Source: Thermoplasmata archaeon (GTDB taxonomy: Archaea > Thermoplasmatota > Thermoplasmata > Thermoplasmatales > GCA-001856825). From it: 59,471 nt of DNA. Made by a program: the position numbers and the translations under genes. The DNA lies in assembly GCA_021817415.1 (NCBI GenBank), contig JAKAUZ010000027.1, forward strand, positions 1-59,471, written 5' to 3'. Positions within the stretch are counted from its first letter, which is position 1. Every line of letters begins with the position of its first letter. This document shows, in pieces, positions 1 to 9,402 of the stretch. The notes beneath the pieces were generated by a model. The model was not told where the DNA came from and did not search any database. It worked only from the letters and a program-made list of their open reading frames with translations.

Positions 1-1183
1 AAAGTGGTACTACATCAGTCACTTCAAGCCTTCCTTTCGTTATGGTTCCAGTTTTGTCAAAGGCCACCACATTGATCTTGTTTGCCATTTCAAGGTATTC
101 TCCTCCCTTCACCAGTATTCCGTTTTCGGCTGCCTTCCCTGAGGAGACCATCAGAGCAGCGGGAGTGGCAATTCCCAAAGCGCACGGACACGCTATAATC
201 AGGACAGAAACAAATACGAGGAGTGAAAATGTCAGACCTATACGCCCAAGGAAATACCAGTACAGGAAAGATGATGTTCCTACTAGTATGACCGCGGGGA
301 CAAAGTAAGAGGAGATCTTATCAGCCAACCTTTGAATAGGGACCTTTGTAGAATTAGCATTCCGCACCGTTTCTATGATCTCTGAAAGCGTCGTATCTTC
401 ACCGGTTTTTTCAACCTTTATCCTTATGGCTCCAAATGAATTCAGCGTTCCTCCAACAACCCTGTCCCCAGCTTTCTTGTCTACGGGAAGACTTTCTCCT
501 GTAATCATTGATTCATCTACAGAAGTAACTCCTTCTATGACTACTGAATCGGTTGGAATGCTCTCTCCCGGTTTCACAAGAAGTATATCTCCAACCTTGA
601 CCGCCTCCACATTTACATCCACTATGCCATTGTCTCTGACTAGGTGTGCTGATTTTGGTATGAGTGATACAAGTTTACTCAGTGCGTCGGATGCCCGAGC
701 CTTTGTCAGGTGTTCCATTAGTGTTCCGGTCAATATCAGAGAGATGATGGCAGTAGATGTATCGAAATAAGTTCCAGTCGATGGAAGTAGCGATGGGAAG
801 AGAACTACAATGGAGCTGTATGCCCATGCAGCTGAGGTGCCAACTGCAATGAGGGTATCCATGTTTCCTGCCCTGTTCCTAATTGCATCGACAGCACCCT
901 TATAGAACCGCAGCCCTGGATAGAACTGAACAATTGAGCCTAGGGCCAATAATAGGTAAGTGTAATGGGTGAAATGACCCAGATAAGTAAAAAAGATCAC
1001 CGGTATCGTCAGGGCCCATGAAACTCCAAGCTGCCTCTTTAGTTTTTTCAGCTCAATCTCCGGTTGATCAAACTGTTCCTTACAGGAGTCACTGCAAAAA
1101 TAGTAAGTCCTTCCATACTTGAAACTGGTAATGGTAGCCCTTTTTTCGTCAACGTACATTCCGCAAACTGGATCTTTTGCCAT
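1..1183 (-). CDS. copA: Copper/soft-metal P1B-type ATPase with N-terminal YHS domain (3' end outside window)
   Basis: Heavy-metal-exporting P-type ATPase in the membrane; only the first 394 residues are inside the window. It opens with a YHS/TRASH-type metal site (CGM near residue 8 and CSDSC near residue 30) in place of the usual HMA domain. Membrane segments follow, then the actuator motif TGES near residue 228, the transmembrane metal site CPC at 332-334 and the phosphorylation motif DKTGT at 376-380. The ATP-binding domain lies beyond base 1. The start is the ATG at 1183; the ATG six bases upstream runs into TAG. It lies 27 bases downstream of the small YHS gene on the same strand, so the two probably form one operon. 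CPC suits Cu(I) or Ag(I); the exact ion is inferred. Confidence 0.93.
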   Translation of the reverse strand, partial: MAKDPVCGMYVDEKRATITSFKYGRTYYFCSDSCKEQFDQPEIELKKLKRQLGVSWALTIPVIFFTYLGHFTHYTYLLLALGSIVQFYPGLRFYKGAVDAIRNRAGNMDTLIAVGTSAAWAYSSIVVLFPSLLPSTGTYFDTSTAIISLILTGTLMEHLTKARASDALSKLVSLIPKSAHLVRDNGIVDVNVEAVKVGDILLVKPGESIPTDSVVIEGVTSVDESMITGESLPVDKKAGDRVVGGTLNSFGAIRIKVEKTGEDTTLSEIIETVRNANSTKVPIQRLADKISSYFVPAVILVGTSSFLYWYFLGRIGLTFSLLVFVSVLIIACPCALGIATPAALMVSSGKAAENGILVKGGEYLEMANKINVVAFDKTGTITKGRLEVTDVVPL

Positions 1184-1210
1184 CTACATGCCGCCGGCGT
1201 TTTACTGGTA

Positions 1211-1402
1211 TCAGCAGCATCCGCCGTGTTTGTGGTCCATTGAGTGCTGCCCTTCTTTTTGCGTTTTTCCTTCGAATTGCTTCTTGCAGTCTTCACTGCA
1301 GAAATAGTAAGTCTGTCCATTGATATCAAATTTAATAGCTGTCCTGGGATCAACAGTCATGCCACAAATTGGATCCCTTACGCCCTCTTTTTTACCAAAC
1401 AT
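1211..1402 (-). CDS. YHS-domain metal-binding mini-protein
   Basis: A 63-residue protein consisting almost entirely of one YHS domain: Cys13 in CGM, then Cys35 and Cys39 in CSEDC, followed by a His/Cys-rich tail ending in GGCC. It closely resembles the N-terminus of the ATPase encoded just downstream, so it looks like a detached copy of the same domain. A likely role is a soluble copper chaperone or buffer that hands metal to the ATPase; this is inferred from the motif and operon position. The ATG at 1402 is preceded by a GGTGG ribosome-binding site and by a TATA box about 30 bases upstream. Confidence 0.85.
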   Translation of the reverse strand: MFGKKEGVRDPICGMTVDPRTAIKFDINGQTYYFCSEDCKKQFEGKTQKEGQHSMDHKHGGCC

Positions 1403-1430
1403 AAAGCCACCAATAGTTTAGAGCGGGACA

Positions 1431-1440
1431 CTATAAAAGG
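1431..1440 (-). promoter_or_regulatory. TATA box of the YHS-copA operon
   Basis: On the minus strand CTTTTATAG lies about 30 bases before the ATG at 1402, leaving a very short leader that contains GGTGG. The regulator encoded at 1510-2028 is the obvious candidate to act here. Confidence 0.55.
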
Positions 1441-1509
1441 CTTATTTATGCATTTTGCCTAATCTGTACTACTGATATTAACCGTTTTGTCACTGATGTA
1501 ATTGATAAT

Positions 1510-2028
1510 TTATGCTACCTTTGCCAGCTTCCGTCTCAGATCGATCTCGCAGTTCTTGCAGCAAGCATAATACTGGTGATTTTTGTGTTCCAAAATTATG
1601 GCTTCTTCCCTGATCTCCTTTCCACAGTAATCGCAATAAACCTTCACCATTTCATGAAGTATGGAGTGTTTTTCTATTTTCCTTACAACATTAACACTCG
1701 TATACCTGATATTCCGCTTCAGAACATTGAGATTTGAGACAACTATGAACCTACCATTTGAAAGTTCAAAAACTTCCAGCCTCTCAGATTCAGGAATCAG
1801 GTCGATATTCTCTGTATCTATCATGACAAGATTATCGTAATCACCAGATTTAACCTCGACAGTAAATTTGGCGATTATCTGACTTGAAATTAGATGTTTT
1901 ATAGCTTTCCTGACAGTATTCCTGTTCAGACCGGTAACTTCTGCAATTTCGTTAATTGACAGCCTGGAATCCTCGATTAGCGCCCTCAGCACCTTGGATT
2001 CGTTCTGAGACAAGTTGATTTTAGCCAT
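1510..2028 (-). CDS. HTH-TRASH metal-responsive transcription regulator
   Basis: About 172 residues. The N-terminal half is a Lrp/MarR-like helix-turn-helix (roughly residues 5-52, with an LNRNTVRKAIKHL recognition helix). The C-terminal 45 residues form a TRASH-type metal site with paired cysteines (YCDYCG near 132/135 and CCKNC near 156-160). This HTH-plus-TRASH arrangement is that of archaeal copper sensors of the CopT/CopR type. It lies immediately upstream of the YHS-ATPase operon on the same strand, so it very probably controls it. The ATG at 2028 is preferred; a GTG at 2037 is in frame. Sensing Cu rather than another soft metal is inferred. Confidence 0.85.
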   Translation of the reverse strand: MAKINLSQNESKVLRALIEDSRLSINEIAEVTGLNRNTVRKAIKHLISSQIIAKFTVEVKSGDYDNLVMIDTENIDLIPESERLEVFELSNGRFIVVSNLNVLKRNIRYTSVNVVRKIEKHSILHEMVKVYCDYCGKEIREEAIILEHKNHQYYACCKNCEIDLRRKLAKVA

Positions 2029-2037
2029 AATAACCAC

Positions 2038-2356
2038 TGGTCAGATGAAATACCAATACGCTGTTAGTCTTAAAGCTTTCATTATTTTTGTTGGCGGATA
2101 GCTGCGAAAATGAAAAATTAGCTGATGAGCTTGATACATTCAGTTATGCATTTCACTCTAAATTCGTGCCGAAAGAATCACTAGATTAGTGATGGAAAGT
2201 GAGATAGATACGGGTTCCACCTACCCCTGTATTAGAACCCATGAATTATTCCTTGTCAATCATCCAGTAATATCTTGAATCTTACTTACACCTTTGATGA
2301 GATGTATCAGTGTAATTGGTTCGCTTTAAATTCTGGTCACTATACGTATTAAAGCT
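2038..2356. other. Intergenic stretch, 319 bases
   Basis: Separates the metal regulator from the glycosyltransferase gene; both are on the minus strand. It should contain the regulator's promoter, but no single convincing TATA box stands out at the expected distance. No coding region, repeat or RNA gene is visible. Confidence 0.5.
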
Positions 2357-3112
2357 TCAGTTTTTAAACCTATGGAACTCATTAAAATACTTGATCTCAG
2401 ATCCATCTCTCCTGGTGGAATTAAAAAGGTGTCTGTACACGATGACTTCCTTTATAAATGATGTAATGACTGAAAAGGTCATAAGTTTTGATCTACCATA
2501 TTTTCTTCTTTCAAAGGTATATGGAATTTCCTTTATTCTCATCTCGGGGTGGAGGGACAAAATGTACATCAGGCTCTTTTCCCCTTTCACATCCAATGAC
2601 GGGAGAAATTCCAGATTCTTGATGGCAAAATAACCTGAATTAGGATCTGATAACTTTCTGGAGTGTGGAAGTAAAATCCAACAAATCATTCGTCCGCAGA
2701 GTGAGATCGTCTTTCTAGTCAGTTTATCACCATTCCTCCCTCCGTCGATGTATCTGCTCATAACTATTATTTCTGTTCCTTCGTCAAATGACTCTATAAT
2801 ATTCTTCAGGTACCTAGGATTATGCTGCATGTCACAGTCCATGACTATCTTAATGCTACCTTTAGCAACATTAATCCCCTGCACCTGCGACCGCAGAAGA
2901 CCCTTCCTGTCAATGTTTTTCAACGTCTTGAGATGAGAAAATGAACCTTCATCTCTGGATATAGTTCTCAGGGTTTCCGGATCAGTGGATTCATCGATTA
3001 TCACTACCTCAAAATCCTGACCAAGCTCACGCATCTCGCCACTGACGCTTTCAATGAATCTGTGAACATTTTCTTTTTCATTGTAACATCCTGCGATTAC
3101 GCTAACCTTCAT
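2357..3112 (-). CDS. Family 2 glycosyltransferase, dolichyl-phosphate mannosyltransferase-like
   Basis: 251 residues with a GT-A fold: an N-terminal nucleotide-binding strand (VSVIAGCYNEKENV) and the metal/nucleotide DxD motif DCD at 92-94 followed by MQH, as in DPM1-type enzymes (usually DADLQHPP). There is no hydrophobic C-terminal anchor, so it is probably a peripheral membrane enzyme that moves a sugar from a nucleotide to a polyprenyl phosphate. The neighbouring glycan genes suggest a role in N-glycan or lipoglycan synthesis. The ATG at 3112 follows a TATA-like ATATTAAT about 30 bases upstream. Donor and acceptor are not readable from the sequence. Confidence 0.85.
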   Translation of the reverse strand: MKVSVIAGCYNEKENVHRFIESVSGEMRELGQDFEVVIIDESTDPETLRTISRDEGSFSHLKTLKNIDRKGLLRSQVQGINVAKGSIKIVMDCDMQHNPRYLKNIIESFDEGTEIIVMSRYIDGGRNGDKLTRKTISLCGRMICWILLPHSRKLSDPNSGYFAIKNLEFLPSLDVKGEKSLMYILSLHPEMRIKEIPYTFERRKYGRSKLMTFSVITSFIKEVIVYRHLFNSTRRDGSEIKYFNEFHRFKN

Positions 3113-3327
3113 TGAATTAATCGTGAAATCCGGTTATTAATATTTTTGTTAACCTTGATTTAAAAAGTTAGTTAGAGTAGGAGCCTTGAGTAAGTTATAG
3201 CAAGAAGAGAAAAGTGAGAAGTTCCTGTCGAACTGGATTAGAAAATGAAATCAGCAAAATTTTGTGGAGATTAATTAATTTAATTTAAACGATAACCTTA
3301 AATCAGAAATTATAAATTACGGACGAA

Positions 3328-3990
3328 ATGGAATCTGATTCTCAAGGAATTAAAAAAGCAATGGTAAACATTGGAACGGAGTTCCTTTCCCATCTCAATT
3401 CAAGAGACATAAAATTTGCAGGAATATCAGGCTCCGTTTCCTACCAGCCCAATCCGCGAGATGACGTAGACATATTTATTATTTCAAAAAGTGGCAGAAT
3501 GTGGGAGTCAATTTTTAGGCTACTACTAAGGCGCAGGTTGACCGGTATGTCCGATATTTGTCTAAGCCTAGTTATGGATGAATCCTTTGCATCTGAATAC
3601 TTTGCTGCCCTTTCTGATAAAATGATTGCAAGGGATTCCGTTATGGTCATACCTGTTATTGGAGAGGATTATTTCTTGGACCTGCTAAACTCCTCTCCAT
3701 TTATCAGTTCACAGTTTCCTGGTATGTTCTCAGGCAGGAAAAAAATAGATTTGGTCCCCTCAAGGAAAACAAGTTTGAGGAACATAATTTTCTTTTTATT
3801 GACTGCTCCACTAATATTACTCAAGGCCATTGTGAACAATAAGATTGAACAAAGGAGCGGGGGTGGTTTTGACATCCACATAAAGTTGGATTCCTTTTAC
3901 TTTGATTCACTGAAATACAAAAGGATGAGAGAAGAATTTAACGCAGAGGGGAACAGGGATGAATTACTGCATAGTGATATTCAGCTATGA
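3328..3990 (+). CDS. Nucleotidyltransferase-fold protein
   Basis: 220 residues. Residues 34-50 carry the polymerase-beta-type nucleotidyltransferase signature: GS at 35-36, then DDVDIF with Asp46 and Asp48 as likely metal ligands. A hydrophobic stretch near 150-170 could touch the membrane. The gene overlaps the next one by 32 bases on the same strand, which suggests co-expression. Its substrate is unknown; the company of glycosyltransferases suggests work on an activated sugar or lipid, but it could equally be a MNT-type nucleotidyltransferase. TATA-like CCTTAAATC lies about 29 bases before the ATG. Confidence 0.65.
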   Translation: MESDSQGIKKAMVNIGTEFLSHLNSRDIKFAGISGSVSYQPNPRDDVDIFIISKSGRMWESIFRLLLRRRLTGMSDICLSLVMDESFASEYFAALSDKMIARDSVMVIPVIGEDYFLDLLNSSPFISSQFPGMFSGRKKIDLVPSRKTSLRNIIFFLLTAPLILLKAIVNNKIEQRSGGGFDIHIKLDSFYFDSLKYKRMREEFNAEGNRDELLHSDIQL

Positions 3991-4828
3991 TGATGGAGAT
4001 CTTGCTAAGATACCAATAAGCAAGGCACTATCTAGCAGGGCTTCCAGCGTAATTTTTGCTGGAGGCGGGAAGGCGCCATATGATTTCATAAGCACAATTG
4101 AAGACGAAAGATTCATTCCTCGAATCGAGGATAAAAGGATCGGGAAATCATCTGCACTGCTAGGGATCCTCAAATTCATCCAGGAAGAGGTGACGTTTCT
4201 CGTTTCCGGTGATATTTCTTTTGGTGATGAAATATTTGAACAGATGATGAGGGAATTTGATGAATCAACTGGAGTGGTAGTACCGAGGATCAGCCTGGCA
4301 GATGGAAGCGGATTATGGTGGAATGTATCCAAAGTCCTATGGGACATTCATGATTCACAACTTACAGTCCTGTCACAATTGTCCGAAAACTCCCACGGAG
4401 GTGAGCTAATTGCCATAAAGACCAGCCTCTTAAAAGGATTCAGAGATGTGATTAATGATGATGCATTTCTCTGTATTAGTGCATCAAACATGGGATTGAG
4501 TGTTAAATACCTTGACAGCGCAGTCGTGAGATCCATCAGTCCGCGCTCTTTTCTGGACCTAGTCGTACAGAGAAGAAGGATCAACTACGGCCATCTTGAA
4601 CTCTTGCGGATGAGGATGGATCCAAAGGTGATGGATACCCTGCTATTCACTGATCCGTCGCTCTTCATGTTGATCATGAACCATTTCCTCAAGAAGCATC
4701 GTGAGGACCTAATTTTCCTCCCCCTGACAATCTTCTGTGAATTCATCTCCATGACTCTTTCAAGGATCGACTTTGCGACGGGGAAAAGCCATAAAATCTG
4801 GAAAATCGTTCCAAGAATTGTCCCTTAA
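3959..4828 (+). CDS. Glycosyltransferase-like protein (GT2-type fold)
   Basis: 289 residues, overlapping the end of the nucleotidyltransferase-like gene. The N-terminal half has the layout of a family 2 glycosyltransferase: a CIVIFSYDDGD first strand, and a VSGDISFGDE segment near residues 82-91 at the place of the DxD motif. The RRRINYGHLELL segment near 205 resembles the helix that follows the acceptor region in GT2 proteins, and the C-terminus is hydrophobic. The match is weaker than for the 2357-3112 protein. It ends inside the opposite-strand GT-C gene (69-base convergent overlap). Confidence 0.6.
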   Translation: MNYCIVIFSYDDGDLAKIPISKALSSRASSVIFAGGGKAPYDFISTIEDERFIPRIEDKRIGKSSALLGILKFIQEEVTFLVSGDISFGDEIFEQMMREFDESTGVVVPRISLADGSGLWWNVSKVLWDIHDSQLTVLSQLSENSHGGELIAIKTSLLKGFRDVINDDAFLCISASNMGLSVKYLDSAVVRSISPRSFLDLVVQRRRINYGHLELLRMRMDPKVMDTLLFTDPSLFMLIMNHFLKKHREDLIFLPLTIFCEFISMTLSRIDFATGKSHKIWKIVPRIVP

Positions 4829-6571
4829 TCCCCTAAGAGCCCAGAATAGGGTGTAAGAGAATACTGCTGCTGAGATTATTATAAAGCTCCACATAATAAC
4901 ATATCCTCCAGTAATATAGAGCCTGATATGCTCCATTTGACCCAATGGTGAAGCATAATAATTGTACGCATAGTATGGATTCACAAAATAGGGAAGTGAA
5001 TAGTTCAACAGAATGTAAACTGAGGGGATGAGAGAGTAAATGATAAAAAATCTGGTCTTCTTCAATATAATGAAAAGTGGCAAAACCAATATAAAATACT
5101 GGGGATTGACAAAATTGTAAGTAAGGAAGAAACAAGAAAAAATTGCGATGAGCCAGATACTTAAGTTGCCGCCTTTAAAGTAATAATAAACAGTGAGCCC
5201 TACGAAAAATGGAAGAAAAATGAATAATGAAAGTGATGGAAAATTCTTAAACCCCAGATCCATCAGTATGACCTGCCAAGAAATGCCATTTGCATCAAAC
5301 AGATTTGAATAAGTTGGAACACCCCGAGAATAGACCATCTCCAATATATCGCCAAACACATTTCCAGCGATGATATATGGAATAATGGAAAACAATGAAA
5401 CTATTATCAAGATCATAATATCACGGACTTTTTTCCTGCTTTTGAAAAGTATTATTGGTATTATGAACAGAGGGAAAATTTTCACGAAACCTCCTAGGGT
5501 TGCAAAAAGAATGGCCAGATCGGTCCTCCCCCGCTCAAGATACAAAACTGAAAGAATGAGCGTCAATGAGGCAACCACATCAAGCTGACCCCAGATTACT
5601 CCGATGAGTATTACCGCAGGATTCAACAGCCATGACCTTGTCATATCTGTCTCCGGATGCCTATTCTTGAGAACCAGGTAGATGGAAAATGTTGAAATTA
5701 TAAATGGAATCTTAAGTAACAAATAATATAGCGGAAGATTGGGATTTACTAACCCCCTCCAGTCCATATTATTGAATTTCCATAAAATACCGGGGTAAAT
5801 GAAGCCTGACATTGGGAGCATGTGCAATTTGGTCAGTACAATTTCCACGGCTCCACCGTAGAGGAGATATACGGGGGGGTATTCCCATTTCAGGCCGCCA
5901 GGAACGGAACTGGAGGTCAAGAAAGGGTTTGATCCCAAAATTAATTTCAGTGGAGAAAAGATCATGAAATACATGTCGTAACGCTGTCCCATGAAAGGGG
6001 AAATAGCAAAATATCCAGCCAGTATCATTATCGGAACATACCTTAATCCAGATTTGAAATAATAGAAGAAAAGTCCATAAAATAGAATGGAAAGCAGAAA
6101 CGAAATTTCGAAAATTAGAGGAAGTAAGGTGTTCTCAACACTTACGTAACTGGTGAATGCCTCCCGTCCCGAGGATATCGTGATTGATATTTGATGAACT
6201 GCCAGAATTGAGCTATTGAGAGGTATGTAAATTCTTTCAAACTGGTGGGGAAGCAGCGAGAACGATTCCAGAAGCTTGTTATTTCCGCTCTGCAGTACAA
6301 TTAGAATGCTTGATTGCTGGTCAATTGTGTTATTAATTATAATCTCCAGCAGTGGCTGTGTTACTGAATTGGTTCCCACATATATTTGCTGAGGAAAAAT
6401 TGTTATTTCAGCCCCATTTTCGATGGTGCTAATGGAATTTTCTCCCTGTAAGTTAATTGAACCGTAGAATGAATACAGGAACAGCAGGGAAAATATGAGA
6501 AGGAAGATGTAGGCCTTATTTCTAATCACCTTTTTCCAGGTAACTGACACAATAGTGCGAGTCAGATTCAT
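4760..6571 (-). CDS. GT-C type polytopic membrane glycosyltransferase
   Basis: 603 residues with roughly a dozen membrane spans. One N-terminal span is followed by an extracytoplasmic domain of about 110 residues with several N-glycosylation sequons. The central region has features of GT-C enzymes related to DUF2029/GT87 and PIG-M: WEYPPVY near 230, then NPAVILIGVIWGQLDVV and a following KIFP motif. Such enzymes use polyprenyl-phosphate-linked sugars on the outer face. Its ATG follows the preceding methyltransferase stop directly (TGAATG), so these genes are probably co-transcribed. The sugar is unknown. Confidence 0.75.
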   Translation of the reverse strand: MNLTRTIVSVTWKKVIRNKAYIFLLIFSLLFLYSFYGSINLQGENSISTIENGAEITIFPQQIYVGTNSVTQPLLEIIINNTIDQQSSILIVLQSGNNKLLESFSLLPHQFERIYIPLNSSILAVHQISITISSGREAFTSYVSVENTLLPLIFEISFLLSILFYGLFFYYFKSGLRYVPIMILAGYFAISPFMGQRYDMYFMIFSPLKLILGSNPFLTSSSVPGGLKWEYPPVYLLYGGAVEIVLTKLHMLPMSGFIYPGILWKFNNMDWRGLVNPNLPLYYLLLKIPFIISTFSIYLVLKNRHPETDMTRSWLLNPAVILIGVIWGQLDVVASLTLILSVLYLERGRTDLAILFATLGGFVKIFPLFIIPIILFKSRKKVRDIMILIIVSLFSIIPYIIAGNVFGDILEMVYSRGVPTYSNLFDANGISWQVILMDLGFKNFPSLSLFIFLPFFVGLTVYYYFKGGNLSIWLIAIFSCFFLTYNFVNPQYFILVLPLFIILKKTRFFIIYSLIPSVYILLNYSLPYFVNPYYAYNYYASPLGQMEHIRLYITGGYVIMWSFIIISAAVFSYTLFWALRGLRDNSWNDFPDFMAFPRRKVDP

Positions 6572-7657
6572 TCAGCTCTTCACCTTTCTGGATACAAATA
6601 AAATATAGTCTGCCCCTCGCCACAGAAAAGGGAATCTCAGCATCAGATTCTCTATTTTCCCAATGATTGCAATCTTTTCTGAGAATTTTACAAGCCTTGA
6701 AAAATAGTAGGGGGGCAATATGAGGCATATCCCGCTGACGTACTCAGGTCTGAGCCCCTTAATTTCATTAACGAATGAGGGAGACCTGGGGTATGAAATC
6801 ATGCCGTACCTGCTGTAGTTTACGCTCAGCTTCCCCCTCATTTTCTCCTTTACGTAACTCCATCTGAATAGCATAGTGTTTAGCGCTGTGTCCATTAGGC
6901 CGAATTTATTGAGAAAGGCACCTACCAAAATCCCTCCTTCCTTAAGATTCCTCTCCACTATTCTTTCAAGATTTTCCTTTTTTTCAATATTCAAATATCC
7001 AAATGTCGAGAATATTATTTCATATTCACCACTAATTTCTTCAAGATCCCTTAGCAAAATATAGTTCACGCTGTCACGCCCGTGGTAATCCTCAGCGATC
7101 CGCAAGCTGGATTTCGAGACGTCAACTTCGGTTACCGACCTCATCCCTTTAACTTTGAATATCTCAGAATCCGGTCCACTGCCAAGATCCAAGATTCTGT
7201 CTCCCGGTCTGATGTACTCCCTCAGTAGTGCGGCTGATCTTTCCCTCATAAGATGCTGAACCCAGTTCGTTCCGACTTTGTGGCTATACTTGGGTGCAAC
7301 CATATCGAATATCTTCCCGATTGTATCATAATTGACTTCTGGAGGTTCCGCCAGATTTTCCAGCAATATGGCAGTAGAAGAATTCATGAAATACCTGTTG
7401 AAATGATTCTCTCCATATTTTCTGATAAATTCGTTTTCAATTTCTTTGACTGTAATAAAATTCACAGAATACGTTCTTCCTTCGAAATTGATGAAAGGGT
7501 ATATCTCAACCTCCCTCAGCCATTCCCCTGTGGGTATCACTATTATCTTCCCCCCCTCAGTCACATAGTTTACCTCCAGCTTCCGTTCAAATGGACCGCC
7601 AATTGAAATGTGGATACTGCGGTCACTGTGCTTTCTGGAAGACAAAGAGCGTTTCAT
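6572..7657 (-). CDS. SAM-dependent methyltransferase with extra N-terminal domain
   Basis: 361 residues. Residues from about 115 onward form a class I methyltransferase with glycine-rich motif I (LDLGSGPDSE, 156-165), preceded by the segment FDMVAPKYSHKVGTNW. The first 110 residues are an extra domain I do not recognise. The methyltransferase part resembles the protein encoded just upstream (7623-8432) in that segment, in overall layout and in its C-terminal LFV ending, so the two are probably a tandem duplicate of which this one gained a domain. The genes overlap by 35 bases. Methylation of a sugar or lipid in the surface-glycan pathway is a guess from context. Confidence 0.75.
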   Translation of the reverse strand: MKRSLSSRKHSDRSIHISIGGPFERKLEVNYVTEGGKIIVIPTGEWLREVEIYPFINFEGRTYSVNFITVKEIENEFIRKYGENHFNRYFMNSSTAILLENLAEPPEVNYDTIGKIFDMVAPKYSHKVGTNWVQHLMRERSAALLREYIRPGDRILDLGSGPDSEIFKVKGMRSVTEVDVSKSSLRIAEDYHGRDSVNYILLRDLEEISGEYEIIFSTFGYLNIEKKENLERIVERNLKEGGILVGAFLNKFGLMDTALNTMLFRWSYVKEKMRGKLSVNYSRYGMISYPRSPSFVNEIKGLRPEYVSGICLILPPYYFSRLVKFSEKIAIIGKIENLMLRFPFLWRGADYILFVSRKVKS

Positions 7658-8432
7658 CTCCTAGATACCTTAGAACTGGGAAGAGAGAGAACAGATTTTC
7701 AACTCTCGATATAATTTTCTTAATCCTGTCAGAAACTATTTTATCGTAAAGAGATGGCAGGAGGAATAATGCCAGTCCTCTTATTTCCACCACCTTTAGG
7801 GTATCCGGAATCAAATTCAGGAATTCCCTGTTGAAGAAATAATGGGAGATAATCTTCCCGTTACCTACATCTACCTCAACTGTACCCTTCAATCTTGTTT
7901 TCATTTTTCCGAAATTCATTTGCAGGAACCCGAGGATAAGTTCGCTTAAGGATACCCTGTTCCTGAAACTCGCTATGAAGTACCCACCATCACTTAGCGA
8001 GTCGTCTAGTGACTGGAAAAAGGAGCTAATTTTTGGTTCGTTGTTCAGTGCTCCGTTGAAAGAATAGATCACGTCGAATTTCTTGCCTAGAGTTGAAAGC
8101 GCCGACGCAGGCAATCTGACTGCATCAAAATTCCCGGAAAGTCCCAACCTGCTCATTTTAGCTGTTGCGTGTTTAATCATGCCTTCAGCAATGTCTATGC
8201 ATGTGACTTTACAACCTGTCTTCTCAATCAGTCTTCTTGCTTCCTCACCAGTCCCGCAACCTATCTCCAGTACCCGGAACCCCTCCTTGTAATGAGCAAA
8301 TATGTGTCTCATTTCCTGATCCCTTATTATGAGATTTACAAAATTAGAACCTATTTTCACGTCGTAATTTGGTGCAGCAGATGAGAATACCTTGTTAACC
8401 AGCTCATAGTAATCTGTGACGTCTGAATCCAC
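7623..8432 (-). CDS. SAM-dependent methyltransferase
   Basis: 269 residues, class I fold with motif I VLEIGCGTG at 54-62, motif II CIDIAEGMI and a post-motif FDVIYSFNGALNN region. It is first in a run of three co-directional genes (this one, the two-domain methyltransferase and the GT-C protein) linked by overlaps or direct abutment. Its start faces a divergent methyltransferase gene, so a two-way promoter lies near 8435-8500. No membrane anchor is seen. The acceptor is unknown. Confidence 0.8.
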   Translation of the reverse strand: MDSDVTDYYELVNKVFSSAAPNYDVKIGSNFVNLIIRDQEMRHIFAHYKEGFRVLEIGCGTGEEARRLIEKTGCKVTCIDIAEGMIKHATAKMSRLGLSGNFDAVRLPASALSTLGKKFDVIYSFNGALNNEPKISSFFQSLDDSLSDGGYFIASFRNRVSLSELILGFLQMNFGKMKTRLKGTVEVDVGNGKIISHYFFNREFLNLIPDTLKVVEIRGLALFLLPSLYDKIVSDRIKKIISRVENLFSLFPVLRYLGDETLFVFQKAQ

Positions 8433-8478
8433 ATTTAATTACACTAAAACTTACTTAAAAAAGTTTTCAGCATCCACT

Positions 8479-8487
8479 TTTATATTA
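8479..8487 (+). promoter_or_regulatory. TATA box deciding the start of the 8506 methyltransferase
   Basis: TTTATATTA is centred 23 bases before a GTG at 8506. This fits leaderless initiation there and argues against a longer frame from 8416, which would overlap the divergent gene. Confidence 0.6.
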
Positions 8488-8505
8488 CGATGGTTTATCA
8501 TCTTA

Positions 8506-9402
8506 GTGATCAGTGAGAATATACCCGATTATGATTCAGTCAATTTCAAAATAGATGAGAGGCACGAGGATTCACTTGAACGTAAAATATTGCGAAAGTC
8601 ATTATCAGGAGGCTCCGTCGCAGTTGACTTGGGCGGAGGATATGGCAGACTCACAGATGAAATTATTGACTCGTTCGATCATATCATACTTATAGATTAT
8701 TCAATGAGCAATCTTGTCAGAGCAGCGTCAAAATTTTCTGGCAAGAATGTAATTTTTGTTGCATCGGACATCAGGGATCCTCCCTTGATTGACGAATCTG
8801 TAGACTTTATAATGGCTATCAGGGTGATACATCACTATTCCAACCTTGCATTTTTGGAGCGCATCACTTCTAAATTGCGAGATGGTGGTAAATTTCTGTT
8901 CAATTTCAACAACCTAGATTCTCCTCTGCTCATATTGAGCCTCATCAATGGCTTAATTCATGGGAGGGATGGAAACCTCAATCCATTCAGGCCTGGACCT
9001 CAATTGATAACCGTTCAGTCAAATAAGAGCAGGATATTCTTCATGAATTATGATTCATTTATAAGATCCATCCCTCATGATTGCACGCTAGATAAAGCAA
9101 CTGGCGCCGGACTGTTGCATAATGCCTATATGGAGAGGAAGGCAGAGTCATTCAATCTGGATCGACTCACTCGCGCAGAGTTAATTTTCACAGAGCTCGT
9201 GAGATTCCCAAAATTGTTTCCGGATGTTTTCGTTGAAATCAGTAAATGCAGTGGGAATGGAACTAAAAAATTGACTGACCCATTCTCTATACTCAGTTGC
9301 AAAAAATGTGGGGGTAGACTCGCTCTCTTTACGAATTCAGTAGTCTGCAGTAAGTGTGGTTCCTTTTACCAGGTAGTCGGTGGCGTGGTGGATATGAGGT
9401 AA
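8506..9402 (+). CDS. SAM-dependent methyltransferase with C-terminal zinc ribbon
   Basis: 298 residues from the GTG at 8506. Motif I VDLGGGYG lies at 40-47 and the motif IV region reads DFIMAIRVIHH. The last 35 residues form a zinc ribbon with CKKCGG (265/268) and CSKCGS (281/284), similar to the Trm112/UPF0434 ribbon found alone or fused to methyltransferases. The frame is open back to 8416, but that would place its start inside the opposite-strand gene, and the TATA box fits 8506. The substrate is unknown; surface-glycan or quinone/lipid methylation are both possible. Confidence 0.75.
   Translation: MISENIPDYDSVNFKIDERHEDSLERKILRKSLSGGSVAVDLGGGYGRLTDEIIDSFDHIILIDYSMSNLVRAASKFSGKNVIFVASDIRDPPLIDESVDFIMAIRVIHHYSNLAFLERITSKLRDGGKFLFNFNNLDSPLLILSLINGLIHGRDGNLNPFRPGPQLITVQSNKSRIFFMNYDSFIRSIPHDCTLDKATGAGLLHNAYMERKAESFNLDRLTRAELIFTELVRFPKLFPDVFVEISKCSGNGTKKLTDPFSILSCKKCGGRLALFTNSVVCSKCGSFYQVVGGVVDMR

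Noticed and set aside
8416-8505. Upstream extension of the zinc-ribbon methyltransferase
   Set aside because: Would overlap the divergent gene's start; the TATA box at 8479-8487 lies inside it and points to GTG 8506.
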